Positions 28,515 to 38,397 are shown, counted from the first letter of the stretch. The stretch is DNA of 64,000 bases from Blastopirellula retiformator (GCF_007859755.1 NZ_SJPF01000004.1:496894-560893), one strand, 5' to 3'. Made by a program: numbers and translations. The notes: generated by a model not told the origin, from the sequence alone.

Positions 28515-29762
28515 TTGCACGAGTCGACCAACCGCCTACTTTGCCGATTGGCCTTTCTGGCCCTCTGCATCTTGCCGACGTTCGCGACGTTTGGCTGGAT
28601 CGGCTATCGGCGTAGCTCTTGGGCGCATACGGCGCTGGAGCAACGCTTGTCGGATGAGCTTGGCCTGAAGGCGACTTTCTCGAAGGCGTTCAATCCACGC
28701 CCCGGCAAGTATGTGCTGGAAGACCTGAAGCTGCACGTGGTGCAGCAGCCAGCGGTGACGATTCCGCTGATCGAAGCGGAAGAGCAGGGGGGCGTTTGGC
28801 GAGTGCGAGCCAGCGCGTGTGATTTGTCCTGGTCGCATCGGCGTCGTCTATGGGAGACGCTCAACGAACGCCTGGCGATCGCCGGTAATCGCAAGATCAC
28901 GCTGCATGTTGGCGCCGTTCGCTTCGACCAACCGTCGCTGCCGCCGCTAACGCAGTTCGCGGTGGAATCGAGCGTGCTGGAGTCAGGCGTGCGCAGTTCT
29001 TCGGCCCTGTTTTCGCTGGAAGGAATCGCGTCGACGCAGCCAATCGTCGCCCGGCTTGAGACTTCGCCCGAGCATAACAATATCGACATCGTCTTTGACA
29101 GCGGCGATGCGAAGATCTCGAGCCAGACGCTGGCCACACTGTTCCCGTCGGTACGCCTGTTTGGTGACGAGGCGATCTACAGCGACATCTACATCCAGCG
29201 AACCGCGGCCGCCGCTGACCGGACCACCATCCGTGCGATCGTCAGCGATATCGAATTGGCGGCCCTGGTCAACAGGCGTTTCGACCACACGCTGGTCGGC
29301 AAAGCGAACCTCACGCTCAAAGAAGCGACCTTGGTCAACGGAAAACTGCAGGCGGCCGACGGCTGGCTATTGAGCGAGTCGGGAGGACGGGTCAGCGTCT
29401 CGCTGGTTCAAGACGCGTCGCAGTATCTTGGCATCTTGATTGATAATTCGCTGATGCAAGATTCCCGAACCGACCAGGTCGGCTTCGATCAGTTGGGGAT
29501 CGAGTTTCAGTTGCGGTCTGGGCAGCTCTCGATTCGCGGCTGCTGCGACAAGACGACCCCGGGCGCGATTTTGGCCAACACGCACCATGCTTTGGCTCTA
29601 CAGCCGACGGAGAAATACATTCCGTCAGCCAGCTTGATTCAGACGCTTGACGCCGACGAGACGATCACGGTCCCAGCAACCGCCGAAGCGGCGGAGCTGC
29701 TGGACCTGCTTGTCGTGCCGGCCGTGGCCGAAGAGCCGATCCACGGCGAGTTCCTGCGTTAA
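28515..29762 (+). CDS. Unknown membrane-anchored protein
   Basis: 415 residues starting with TTG after AAGGAAG. One membrane helix near the N-terminus (about 11-35), the rest probably outside the cytoplasmic membrane. Mixed alpha/beta composition with repeated beta-rich stretches (for example GGRVSVSLVQDASQYLGILI), and no cysteine or catalytic motif that I recognise. It is 46 bp behind aroC but functionally unlike it. A beta-rich structural envelope protein is my best guess. Confidence 0.6.
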   Translation: MHESTNRLLCRLAFLALCILPTFATFGWIGYRRSSWAHTALEQRLSDELGLKATFSKAFNPRPGKYVLEDLKLHVVQQPAVTIPLIEAEEQGGVWRVRASACDLSWSHRRRLWETLNERLAIAGNRKITLHVGAVRFDQPSLPPLTQFAVESSVLESGVRSSSALFSLEGIASTQPIVARLETSPEHNNIDIVFDSGDAKISSQTLATLFPSVRLFGDEAIYSDIYIQRTAAAADRTTIRAIVSDIELAALVNRRFDHTLVGKANLTLKEATLVNGKLQAADGWLLSESGGRVSVSLVQDASQYLGILIDNSLMQDSRTDQVGFDQLGIEFQLRSGQLSIRGCCDKTTPGAILANTHHALALQPTEKYIPSASLIQTLDADETITVPATAEAAELLDLLVVPAVAEEPIHGEFLR

Positions 29763-29769
29763 ATCCGAC

Positions 29770-29840
29770 GTAGGCTGGGTCGAGCCCCAGCACGTTCAGC
29801 GTTAACCGTGAGAAGAGCTGGGTCTTGACCCAGCCTACGA
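29770..29840. terminator. Long inverted repeat between convergent genes
   Basis: CGTAGGCTGGGTC (29770-29782) and GACCCAGCCTACG (29828-29840) pair over 13 bp. Inside, CCCAGC and GCTGGG add more pairing. It starts eight bases after the stop of the 28515 gene and ends 38 bases before the stop of the leftward ccsA gene. Its position suits a two-way terminator; no T-tract, so a REP-like repeat is also possible. Confidence 0.55.
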
Positions 29841-29877
29841 ACTGGGCCAGATCCAACGGTGCTACAGGGGAAACTTC

Positions 29878-32800
29878 TTACCCTTCCAAACCGCGCTCGG
29901 CGTCGGCCGACTCGGCGTTGATCACTTCTTCTTCGTCAACCAAACGCGAAACGTTGTCGGTCTGGTGATTCGCCGGTTTGACGACGTTGGTCACCTGGAA
30001 GCGGACCGCGGCGACGCCGAGGTAAACCAGGTTGAGCGCCACGAAGCCGAGCACATAGCCCTGGCCACCTTCGCCAAAGCCGTACGAGTGCAGGCCAACC
30101 GCCTGACCGCCGCTGAACATCGGCAGCAGGAAGTTCACCCCGTACCAGGAGAAGACGATCATCGTGAAGCCGAGAATCGTTCCCACGACCAGGCCGAAGT
30201 TGTTGAACCAGCCGGCGAAGCGACCGTGCAAGATCGCCAGGTAAACCAACAGCGAGATCAAGGCCCAGACTTCTTTCGGGTCCCAGCCCCAGAAGCGACC
30301 CCACGAGACGTCGGCCCACAAGCCGCCCAGGATCGTTCCGGTCGCCAACAGCAACACCGAGACCTGAATCGCCCGATAGCAATAACCGGCCAGCACCGCA
30401 CATTGCTCCGGCGGACGATAGCCCAGCTCGGCCTGAGCTTGGTGCGCCGGACGGAAACCATCCGGCGTGTTCACCGGATCAACCGGCGGGCGATACTTGC
30501 CAAACATGTAGAAGAACAAAGCGATCACGCCAAGCGCCCAAGACAACATCCCGGCGCCATAGCTGGCGACGATCGTCAGCACGTGCACCGTCAGCCACAT
30601 ATTGGATCGCAACACCGGCTGCAGCGGCGAGAAGTTCTCGTCCAACACCGGGGCGAATGACGCCACGCAGAAGAAGAAGGTCGCCGCGCCCGAGGCGGCC
30701 AAACCAAAGTACGACCGCTCAAGCACCGCCGGCAAGCTGGTCGAAACGCTACGATTGACCAACCAGTCGCGGGCAATAAAGTACACGGCGAACAGGCTGC
30801 TGACCAAGAGCCGCGGCACAAAGTAGACGGTGATCAGCAGGGTGAGCATCTTCACCAGCCAGATCGCGGCGTCCTTGGCCATGTTCGACGACAGCGAGAA
30901 CGCGGTCAGCGGATTGAGATCGGTAATGATCGGGCGATTGCCGTCGCTATAGAGTGCGAACGCGAGCATCCAAACGGTGAAGATCATCAGCGGCACGCGA
31001 ACCACCGCGGCGATGATGCCGAGCACGGTCCAGACGCCGGCGGATTGCGTTTCCAACTGGCTGGCCGATAGCGGCGTCGCTTCCGGCGTGCCAGGGCAAG
31101 CGGTCGCTCGCCACGCTTCCAACCGGCCGCGATCAATCAGCGGCAACAATAGGAACGCGGCGCCAAGCACGGCGACGACCCACGGCACAAAGACGACCGT
31201 CTCGTACATGTTGGTCACCGGCGCCCAGCCGCTGATCGTGATCCGCAGATAAAACGCGTAGGTCGACCAGACGATCGCCGTGATCAGCAGCGCCGTCCCC
31301 GACCAGAACATCACCTTCCGCAACACGCCGAACGACAGCGAATAGCAAAGCGTCGCCCCCAGGCAGATGATCCAGGCGATCATGAACGGGTCAAGCGCGT
31401 TGTAACGCACCTCGGCCGCAATCCGCGGGCTATCAGCGGGCGGATAAGCGGTGTAGGCGAGAATATGATCATCCTGCTGATCGTCTTCGACCAGATCGCG
31501 CCGGGCAGCGTCGGTCTGTTCGCCGATCGAACGGAGCGCAGCGGCCAGTTGCGTTTGCGCTTCGGCGGTCGGTTCGCCGGCGACATACTTGTTAGTCAGA
31601 TTCTTCCAGGCCGCTTTGACCTGATTGATTTTGTCCTCGGGATAGCCTTTCAGCACTTCGCCTGAGCCATACAGAATCGTCGTCAAACCGAGCCACGGCT
31701 GGGCCATGTTTTCGGTGTCGCGATCTTTCTTCAGTGCGGCGGCGTTCAGCGCCGGCACGACGTAAAGAGTGCCGGAGAGACTGCGATTGAACTTCTTGAC
31801 CAGGTCTGAGCCTTCGTACAGGCCCAACTGCATTTCGAGGCCGAGCCGATCAAGTTCGCTCGTCTTGACCAGCATTTCCTGGAACATCGGCTTGATCGTT
31901 TCGTACTGCGAACGGCTAAGCGTTTGCTGCGTATCGGCGCGGTCCCGTTCGACGCGAAGCAGTTCGGCCAGTTCGTGGGCCGAAGCGCGGAAGTCGGCGA
32001 CCAGCGGCTCCACTTCTTCCAGCGTGGGCGGTTCGTCGGGACCGAGCGGTTCGGCCTCGTCGTTTTCCAGAAACGCATGAGCGTCGACCTGGGCGTTGAC
32101 CAGCATCGAAAAGAGGGCCCGATAGGACGACAACAACCGATTGGCCGACAGGGCCATCGGCGATTCGCCCCCCAGTTGCATCAGCATCTGGTACTGATCT
32201 TCCAGCGTTTGATTCTTGACGTTCGGCTCTTGCGACATCACCTTGGCGGCGGCCATCACGCTATAGAACAACCGATCGCGTCCGCCGGGCATCGGCATCG
32301 CTTCGTTCAGCGTGATCTCAAGCTGCGGATCAAACGTCACATCGCGGTACAGGGCGTACTTCATCAGCACGTCCCAAACGCGCTGCTGGGCCGGCGTCAT
32401 CTCGAAATCCTTGCCTTCGGCGCGGCGGCGGGTGTCGATATCGAGCAAGTACTTGCGCAGCGCGACCGAGTGGGTGATTTCGTAGGGGGAAGCGAAGCGA
32501 AGTCGCTTGCCGGCGGGACCTTCCAGCGGCAAGCCGAGGGCGTTACGCACCTCTTCATGCTCGGCGATGATAAAGGGAACCCGCTCCCACTCTTGCGGCT
32601 GCGCCAACCAATTGAGCAGCAACTCCGACGGTTGGAACTTGCGTTCTTCCCCCGCGGGCAAGATCGAAAGGGCGTCGGCCATTTCCGGCTTGGCCAGCTC
32701 TTCGGCCGAGTAGAAGTCGACCAGGTTCAACTTCACCGACGTCTTGTCGTGCGAAGTGATCTCCTCCACAACGAGATTGGCGAGCGTATCGAGCGGCTTC

Positions 32801-32934
32801 ACGCGGCCGTTGTGATAAACCGGCAGCTCTCTCCAAACCGTCGCGTCAAATTTTTCGGCGGCGCCGGCCGGCGAAGAACAGGCGGCCAACAGCAAAAGCG
32901 CGGCGAATGCGAATAAGGGGCGAAGCGATTTCAT
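29878..32934 (-). CDS. ccsA: Cytochrome c biogenesis protein CcsA/ResC-type with long N-terminal region
   Basis: 1,018 residues. The C-terminal part (about 500-980) has many membrane helices and the tryptophan-rich haem-handling motif WGRFWGWDPKEVW near residue 880, followed by ILHGR; these define the CcsA/CcmC/CcmF superfamily. Residues 1-25 are a lipoprotein-like signal ending LLLAAC. About 26-490 is a soluble, largely helical region not found in short CcsA proteins. With ResB (encoded 10 bp upstream) it should carry haem across the membrane and attach it to apocytochrome c (system II). Confidence 0.9.
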   Translation of the reverse strand: MKSLRPLFAFAALLLLAACSSPAGAAEKFDATVWRELPVYHNGRVKPLDTLANLVVEEITSHDKTSVKLNLVDFYSAEELAKPEMADALSILPAGEERKFQPSELLLNWLAQPQEWERVPFIIAEHEEVRNALGLPLEGPAGKRLRFASPYEITHSVALRKYLLDIDTRRRAEGKDFEMTPAQQRVWDVLMKYALYRDVTFDPQLEITLNEAMPMPGGRDRLFYSVMAAAKVMSQEPNVKNQTLEDQYQMLMQLGGESPMALSANRLLSSYRALFSMLVNAQVDAHAFLENDEAEPLGPDEPPTLEEVEPLVADFRASAHELAELLRVERDRADTQQTLSRSQYETIKPMFQEMLVKTSELDRLGLEMQLGLYEGSDLVKKFNRSLSGTLYVVPALNAAALKKDRDTENMAQPWLGLTTILYGSGEVLKGYPEDKINQVKAAWKNLTNKYVAGEPTAEAQTQLAAALRSIGEQTDAARRDLVEDDQQDDHILAYTAYPPADSPRIAAEVRYNALDPFMIAWIICLGATLCYSLSFGVLRKVMFWSGTALLITAIVWSTYAFYLRITISGWAPVTNMYETVVFVPWVVAVLGAAFLLLPLIDRGRLEAWRATACPGTPEATPLSASQLETQSAGVWTVLGIIAAVVRVPLMIFTVWMLAFALYSDGNRPIITDLNPLTAFSLSSNMAKDAAIWLVKMLTLLITVYFVPRLLVSSLFAVYFIARDWLVNRSVSTSLPAVLERSYFGLAASGAATFFFCVASFAPVLDENFSPLQPVLRSNMWLTVHVLTIVASYGAGMLSWALGVIALFFYMFGKYRPPVDPVNTPDGFRPAHQAQAELGYRPPEQCAVLAGYCYRAIQVSVLLLATGTILGGLWADVSWGRFWGWDPKEVWALISLLVYLAILHGRFAGWFNNFGLVVGTILGFTMIVFSWYGVNFLLPMFSGGQAVGLHSYGFGEGGQGYVLGFVALNLVYLGVAAVRFQVTNVVKPANHQTDNVSRLVDEEEVINAESADAERGLEG

Positions 32935-32943
32935 AGCATGTTC

Positions 32944-35900
32944 CTAGGCCTTGCCGACCATGTCGGTAAGCTTGGTCTCTGCAGCATTCGTACGGCGAGA
33001 GCCATCCGGCGACTCTTCCCGTTTGCGCGGCTTGAAAAAGTAAGCCCGCATGTAAAACATCGTGGCGATTCCGATAATCACCAACAAACAACCCCAGTAG
33101 CGAAGCGCCGAACCAGGATCGTGATTGACGGTAAAGACCGATGCGTAAATTTCTTCATCGTTCCGCTCGGTCAGCGCGAACTGGGCGTATTGCGGCGAAC
33201 CGGGCTTGAATGGTCCCTGGAAGCTTTCCTGGAAGACCAGCAGATCGCGGCGATAGGTTGGCTCGCGGAACGCGTCGGGGGCGTTCATCGTGATCCAAAC
33301 GTTCTCTTTGATGACGGCCGCTTGCGTCCACATCAGCTTGCCGTTGACCAGCGCGGCGCCGCGGGGCGCTTTGACCATGTCGGTCGCCACGTCTTCATCT
33401 TCGCCGGTACCATCCAGCTTGATGCGGCGGACGCGAGTCAGCACTTCGTGCGGCTGATTGCGGTCAAACGTTGGATCGCTCAGATGCTTGCGCGAGGTCG
33501 GATCGCTTAGATTCGGCTGGATGTCGGTCCAGTAGAGATAGTCGTCCGAGATCGCCAAGGAGTTCGGCATCCCTTTGCCGGCCGAGCCGAGGAAGGGCGC
33601 CTTGTTCAGGACTTTGCCGTCGACGGTCGCCCCGCGAATGACGTTCTTCGCTTTGTCGGTCCAGTAGATGTTGCCGGTTTCGGGGTCGACCACGACGTCG
33701 GTCGCCCGGCCATCGGGGATCGAAATAAAATCAGGCGTCAGTTCCGAGCCGTCGAGGTGCATTCGGCCGACGTAACCCGACGCGTCATTGGTGTAGTAAA
33801 TCCAGTTCCGCTGATTATCGACGGCGATCCCGCTGGGACGACCGGCGAAGGTCATCAAGTTAGCCGGCGCCGAACCATCGAGATTGGCGGTGCGGATCAC
33901 TCCTTCATCGCCAGAGCGTCCTTTCCGCCAGTCGGTCCAATAGATTTTGCCGCCGGTGACGTCGCAGGCCAATTGCTGCGGATTGTTGAGACCGAACGGG
34001 ATGATCTTGCCGGCTTGCTCCCAATCGCCGGACTCGAGCGCGGCCAGCGGAATGCTCCAGATCGCCGGCGGCGACTTATCGTCGATCCAGTAGACCTGGC
34101 CATCGCCGTAAGCGACGTCGCTGGGAGAGCTGCTGTCGATCGTCATCGGGAACTCAAGCCGCTTGGTGCTGCCGCTGGCCGGATCCCAGATCATCAGCCA
34201 ACGATCACGCACGCGATCGAGGTAGTGGACGTCGCTAGAATAATGCGACGGTTGGGCGGTGCCGGGGTCCAAGCGACGCTCGAACTTCTCTAAGAAGATC
34301 CGGAAACCGATGTCGAACGATTGAATCGGCATCACCAGCGTCAGCTTCGTATCGCCCACCTTCATTTCGTGGCGAGTACTCTCGTCGACGTGGCCGCCGC
34401 TGGGGTCGCCAAAGTGCGACTGCAACCAGAACTCGTCGGTCTGATCTCCCTTGGTCAAGCGAACCAGCGCCGCCGGCGTCGGCATCTGCATCTTGGGGTT
34501 GAATGGCGAACGCACGGCAGTCGCCGCCGGCTTGTCGGCCGGGACGTAGTCGTTGACAAACATCTTCAGCTGAGCGATCGGCATCTTGAAGGCGTCGACC
34601 GCTTCCGTTTCACCGCCGTCCAAAGGGAACTCGCCTGCGGCGACCACCTCTTTGCGATTCCAGTAGCGATAGTACAAGCGTTTCGTTTCGCCATCTTCGT
34701 CGACGCCTTGCACGACGTCGATCCGCGAACCGCCGGGGCCGCTGGCTTGCAGCAGTTGAGCGGAAGATTTCTCACCATGATCAAACCAGTACGAGCCATA
34801 GACGTCGGCGTCGTACGCCTGGGCGTTGAAGTTGGGCATGTCGGCCAGCAAGACCAGCTCGTCAACCGGTTGGCCCTCTTTGGTCAGTTCGATGCGAACG
34901 GCCGGGTTTTGCGGCACTTCACTTTGTTCACCATCGCCCCACTGAATGCCCCCTTTCGGCTTGCGGGTCGGCGCGGCGTTGGGCATGTAGGAGACAACTT
35001 CGTACGAGTAGGGCGTTCCTTCGAGCGGCTGCGGATCTTTGTCGAGCGACTCGGCGACGTCGATGTCAAACCGCTTGCCGTCGGCGTGCAAAACCGCTTG
35101 TCCTTGCTCGCCGATCTTGCCTTTCGGTCCCCCCTCCAGAAAGGCGACCGTCGCCGCACGATTCGGCGCGATCGCCATCGTGAACGCCCCGGCGCCCATC
35201 GGTTGTCGATCGCCAACGCCATAACGATATTTCGTATCGCCAGCGACGTCGTGGACGCCCAGCTTGACCGGCACCCACTGCATATCGCCGGCGACCATCT
35301 TGCCATCGGCGCCCATCTTGCGACCCGCCGGCATGCTTAGCCGCAGGTCGACCGACGGGATTCCTTCTTCCCAGCGGCTGTCGCCGTAGTAGTCAAGCAC
35401 TTCCAGCTTGATGTCGCCCGAGTTGTAGACGACGTCTTCCTTGTCGTTTCGCCCGGCAAGATAGAACAGGGGCGAAAAGAGCCCAGCCACCTCGGGCTTG
35501 GCGACTTCGATGTTCTGGAAACCTTCGTTGTAGTCGTCCCAACTGAACGGCCCCGGCTTGAACGGGATATCGACCTCGGTGATCTCGGCCGGCTCGAGCG
35601 GCGAACCAGTTTCTTTTTCGATCCGCAGGTTGAATCGATACTGGTCAGGCTCAAACGCCCGAATGTCGGAGATGTTGTTTTCCCAGACGCTGACCTGCGA
35701 ATCGATCCGCCAAACGCGACTGACGACGCCGCTGAACAGCAGCACCAGCAGACCGATATGCGTGATGACGAACCCAGTCTGATGCCGTTTCCAGGGGAAC
35801 CGAATCGAGGCTGCGCAGAAGATGTTGACCGCCAGCAGCAGATAGATCAGCGAGAACCACCACGACTGGTAAACGTAAAACTGCACGACGTTGGTGTTGA

Positions 35901-36054
35901 ACGCCGCTTCGACCGCGGTGGCGATTCCCAGCGTCAGCGCCATCCCAAATAACAGGATCACCGCCAACTGCAGCGAGGCGGCGATTTCGTACAGACGCAA
36001 CACGCCCCAGACGAAGAGATTTTGGTCGGCGGAAGCCAGTTTCGGTCGAGCCAT
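32944..36054 (-). CDS. resB: ResB-type cytochrome c biogenesis protein with YWTD beta-propeller
   Basis: 1,036 residues. The N-terminus has three membrane helices in ResB style (about 22-42, 55-75 and 85-105), and the C-terminus has a final helix preceded by the ResB hallmark NHDPGSALRYWG. Between them lies a large periplasmic part. At about 610-910 it contains repeats of the YWTD/LDL-receptor class B type, such as GGKIYWTDWRKG, NWIYYTNDASG and GNIYWTDKAKN, spaced roughly 45-60 residues. Ordinary ResB proteins are 400-600 residues without a propeller. System II partner of CcsA; the two genes are 9 bp apart. Confidence 0.87.
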   Translation of the reverse strand: MARPKLASADQNLFVWGVLRLYEIAASLQLAVILLFGMALTLGIATAVEAAFNTNVVQFYVYQSWWFSLIYLLLAVNIFCAASIRFPWKRHQTGFVITHIGLLVLLFSGVVSRVWRIDSQVSVWENNISDIRAFEPDQYRFNLRIEKETGSPLEPAEITEVDIPFKPGPFSWDDYNEGFQNIEVAKPEVAGLFSPLFYLAGRNDKEDVVYNSGDIKLEVLDYYGDSRWEEGIPSVDLRLSMPAGRKMGADGKMVAGDMQWVPVKLGVHDVAGDTKYRYGVGDRQPMGAGAFTMAIAPNRAATVAFLEGGPKGKIGEQGQAVLHADGKRFDIDVAESLDKDPQPLEGTPYSYEVVSYMPNAAPTRKPKGGIQWGDGEQSEVPQNPAVRIELTKEGQPVDELVLLADMPNFNAQAYDADVYGSYWFDHGEKSSAQLLQASGPGGSRIDVVQGVDEDGETKRLYYRYWNRKEVVAAGEFPLDGGETEAVDAFKMPIAQLKMFVNDYVPADKPAATAVRSPFNPKMQMPTPAALVRLTKGDQTDEFWLQSHFGDPSGGHVDESTRHEMKVGDTKLTLVMPIQSFDIGFRIFLEKFERRLDPGTAQPSHYSSDVHYLDRVRDRWLMIWDPASGSTKRLEFPMTIDSSSPSDVAYGDGQVYWIDDKSPPAIWSIPLAALESGDWEQAGKIIPFGLNNPQQLACDVTGGKIYWTDWRKGRSGDEGVIRTANLDGSAPANLMTFAGRPSGIAVDNQRNWIYYTNDASGYVGRMHLDGSELTPDFISIPDGRATDVVVDPETGNIYWTDKAKNVIRGATVDGKVLNKAPFLGSAGKGMPNSLAISDDYLYWTDIQPNLSDPTSRKHLSDPTFDRNQPHEVLTRVRRIKLDGTGEDEDVATDMVKAPRGAALVNGKLMWTQAAVIKENVWITMNAPDAFREPTYRRDLLVFQESFQGPFKPGSPQYAQFALTERNDEEIYASVFTVNHDPGSALRYWGCLLVIIGIATMFYMRAYFFKPRKREESPDGSRRTNAAETKLTDMVGKA

Positions 36055-36388
36055 GCGGTTAAAGTCGCCAGCAGGGGGTTGAGTCAGGCTAGTTCCAGGC
36101 GTTGTGCGGCGGGACCAGACGTCGCAGCGGCCGCTGGCGACGCATGGCGGTCAAAACGCCATCAGATTGGGCGCCAAGAGAGGGAGACTCCCTCAGCACG
36201 CGGAGTAATTGGTCCGCAACTAGTAGATTATAGCGCGGCGAGGGGGAAAAGATACCGCACGCGCCGGCGACCTAACCGATAAAGTCGTGCGGTTGTAACG
36301 ATTGCAGCAACCGCCGCTTACGAAAAAAGCCGCGAGCAGGCTCGCGGCTTTGTAAGTTGGTTTGCGGGGAGTCGCGGCAACCGCCGAA
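36055..36388. other. Intergenic region upstream of resB
   Basis: Holds the leftward promoter region of resB on the left side and the terminator of the 36389 gene on the right. No gene or further structure seen. Confidence 0.45.
36323..36351 (-). terminator. Terminator of the HTH-acidic membrane protein gene
   Basis: On the minus strand AAAGCCGCGAG and CTCGCGGCTTT make an 11-bp stem with a 4-nt loop, followed by T6. It lies 38 nt after the stop codon at 36389. Confidence 0.85.
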
Positions 36389-37675
36389 CTAGACCCCCAT
36401 CAAGCTGATGATACCGTCCATGATCGAGCTGTTGATCGCGTACGGTTCGTCAAACGACCACATGTTGCGAATCAAATCGGTCACCATCAGGCCCGCCACC
36501 AGGACCAGCGCGGCGGTGGCCGCCAGGCTGATGATATTCAGGACGCTGTAGGGGGCTTCGACCGGAGCCGCCGCAGCCGGTGCGCCCGGCGTGGCCATTT
36601 CCATCGATCCGCCATCGTCGACCACTTCCAGGCCATCGTCCGCTGCGGCGAAATCGCCGTCGTCGATACCGCTGCCAAACAGGGCCGATTCCGAACCGAT
36701 CGAGTCCGAATCGAGCGCGATCACCTGCGATCCGCTGTCATCGTCATCCAGCTCCCCTTCAACCGGGGTCAGCAGGAAGTCGTCTTCACCGGCGCCCTTG
36801 GCCGAAATGCCGGAAGCGGCCGGATCTGGATCGACTTCGACGCCCGAGTCGCCGGCCAGCTCGAAGGCGTCGACCTTCGAGCCCGACAAGTCGAGCGGCT
36901 CCATGCCGATGTCGATGCCGCTGTCGGCCGGATCGACCAGGCTGACGCCGCTATCGCCGGCGTCCAGGGTCAGTTCGCCGCTATCAAGATCGTCGATCGC
37001 CGAGATGGCGCTTTCGCCCAGGTCGAGATCATCTTCGCCCAACGCCAGGCTGACGCCCGAGCCGGTCCCTTCGGGATCCCGACTCTCGGTGCCGATGCCG
37101 ACGTCTTCTTTGTCTTCGCTACCCATCGGGGCCAACAGCAGCTCGTCATCTTCATCTTCGGCGTCAACCGGAGCGTTGATCGATGAGCTGTTGAGCACGT
37201 CCGAACCTTCCAGATCGAGGTTCAGATTGCTGTTCGTGTCAGAAGCGGGATCAATGGCGCTGGAGCCTTCGCCAAAGCCGAGCTCGATATCGCTATCCGC
37301 CAGCTTCAGGTCACTACCGCCGGCCGAGAGTTCGTCGCCGATGATGATGCCCGACTCGCCGCCACCTTGGTCTTCGACCAGCAGCGAATCGATTTCGCCC
37401 GACGAACCGTCATCGCCACCCAGGGCCAATTCAAATTCACTGTCGTCGTCCGAATCGCTGGGAGCTTCGATCAGCTCTTCGCCGCTATCGCCATGATTCG
37501 ATACGCCGCCGGAAGCGAGCTCGGCCTTGATCCGCTCGATCTCGGTTTCTTTGAATTTCCAGCTCGCCCCATCGCGATACCCGTGGATCTCGTTGCGTGA
37601 TCGCATTTCGACCAGCTGCTCTTCCGAGAGACCCAGGATTTGAGCTGCTTCGCTGAGGGGGATCAATTTGGCCAT
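36389..37675 (-). CDS. HTH protein with long acidic region and C-terminal membrane helix
   Basis: 428 residues from the ATG at 37675; a further in-frame ATG 48 bases upstream is less likely. Residues 5-50 (LSEAAQILGLSEEQLVEMRS...GYRDGASWKF) fit the MerR/excisionase-like HTH_17 domain. Residues 60-370 are extremely acidic, rich in Asp, Ser, Gly and Leu, with loosely repeated motifs such as LDLGESAI, GELTLDAGDSGV and GIDIGMEPLDLSG. A Pro/Ala linker leads to a membrane helix at about 390-412, then a short tail. The layout suggests a DNA-binding or protein-binding head held at the membrane by a long flexible arm. The function is not known. Confidence 0.75.
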   Translation of the reverse strand: MAKLIPLSEAAQILGLSEEQLVEMRSRNEIHGYRDGASWKFKETEIERIKAELASGGVSNHGDSGEELIEAPSDSDDDSEFELALGGDDGSSGEIDSLLVEDQGGGESGIIIGDELSAGGSDLKLADSDIELGFGEGSSAIDPASDTNSNLNLDLEGSDVLNSSSINAPVDAEDEDDELLLAPMGSEDKEDVGIGTESRDPEGTGSGVSLALGEDDLDLGESAISAIDDLDSGELTLDAGDSGVSLVDPADSGIDIGMEPLDLSGSKVDAFELAGDSGVEVDPDPAASGISAKGAGEDDFLLTPVEGELDDDDSGSQVIALDSDSIGSESALFGSGIDDGDFAAADDGLEVVDDGGSMEMATPGAPAAAAPVEAPYSVLNIISLAATAALVLVAGLMVTDLIRNMWSFDEPYAINSSIMDGIISLMGV

Positions 37676-37729
37676 GCCAGGCTCCGGTTTATCAAAATCG
37701 TAAGTGCCCGGCTGCCAAAGCAATTTTGC

Positions 37730-38068
37730 TTAGGGTCGGCCGAGCGATGCTTTAATTTCGCTTGGACTTGGATTGGTGCTGTTGTGCGCTTCCAGCAACA
37801 AATCCCAGTGTAGATTGCGTACGCTGCGGAGAGAAATCTTTCCGGTCGTCCCATCCACATGGTAGACGCCCATCACTCTCGTTTGCGGATCAATCAGCAC
37901 AACCTGCTGCATTCCCGCCACCGTATTGGTGGAATGGGAAATAAGCGAACCGCTTGGCATCGCCGCATACGGAGTTTGCGCCTGGGCCGGAGTCGGAGGA
38001 CTATCCAGCCAAGCGAAGACAGAGACGAGGCAAACGACAAGGGATAAGCCCAACACCGCACTACGCAT
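37730..38068 (-). CDS. Small secreted protein
   Basis: 112 residues with a signal peptide of about 31 residues ending AQAQTP. The mature 80 residues are short and conserved-looking (VVLIDPQTRVMGVYHVDGTTG, then SVRNLHWDLLLEAHN and PSEI near the end). From memory this short type is widespread in planctomycetes, with unknown role. 54 bp upstream of the HTH protein gene on the same strand. Confidence 0.7.
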   Translation of the reverse strand: MRSAVLGLSLVVCLVSVFAWLDSPPTPAQAQTPYAAMPSGSLISHSTNTVAGMQQVVLIDPQTRVMGVYHVDGTTGKISLRSVRNLHWDLLLEAHNSTNPSPSEIKASLGRP

Positions 38069-38397
38069 AAACCACCTACTCTTCGTGGATTGCGGAATCG
38101 GACATCCTCTATTCTAGAAGCCCGTTTCCTTGATGCAACTCTTTTCGTCCCCAAACGTTAGCGGCCAGCCACACCTTCTCTTGGCGAGCGGCCCGGAGCA
38201 ACCAGCGGGAGAAGTGAGAAGAAGGCCCTAAGCACTTAACATACAAATACTTACGACCGACGCACCTTCCCCCTATCGCCTCATTTTCTCCTGAGACTCG
38301 GGCATCGTACCGGTAGCACGGAAAAACAGGCAATGTCAATCCAGCGCAGGAGAAGGGCAAAAGCGGGGATGCGCTTCGGGAGGGCAAGAAACAAAAG

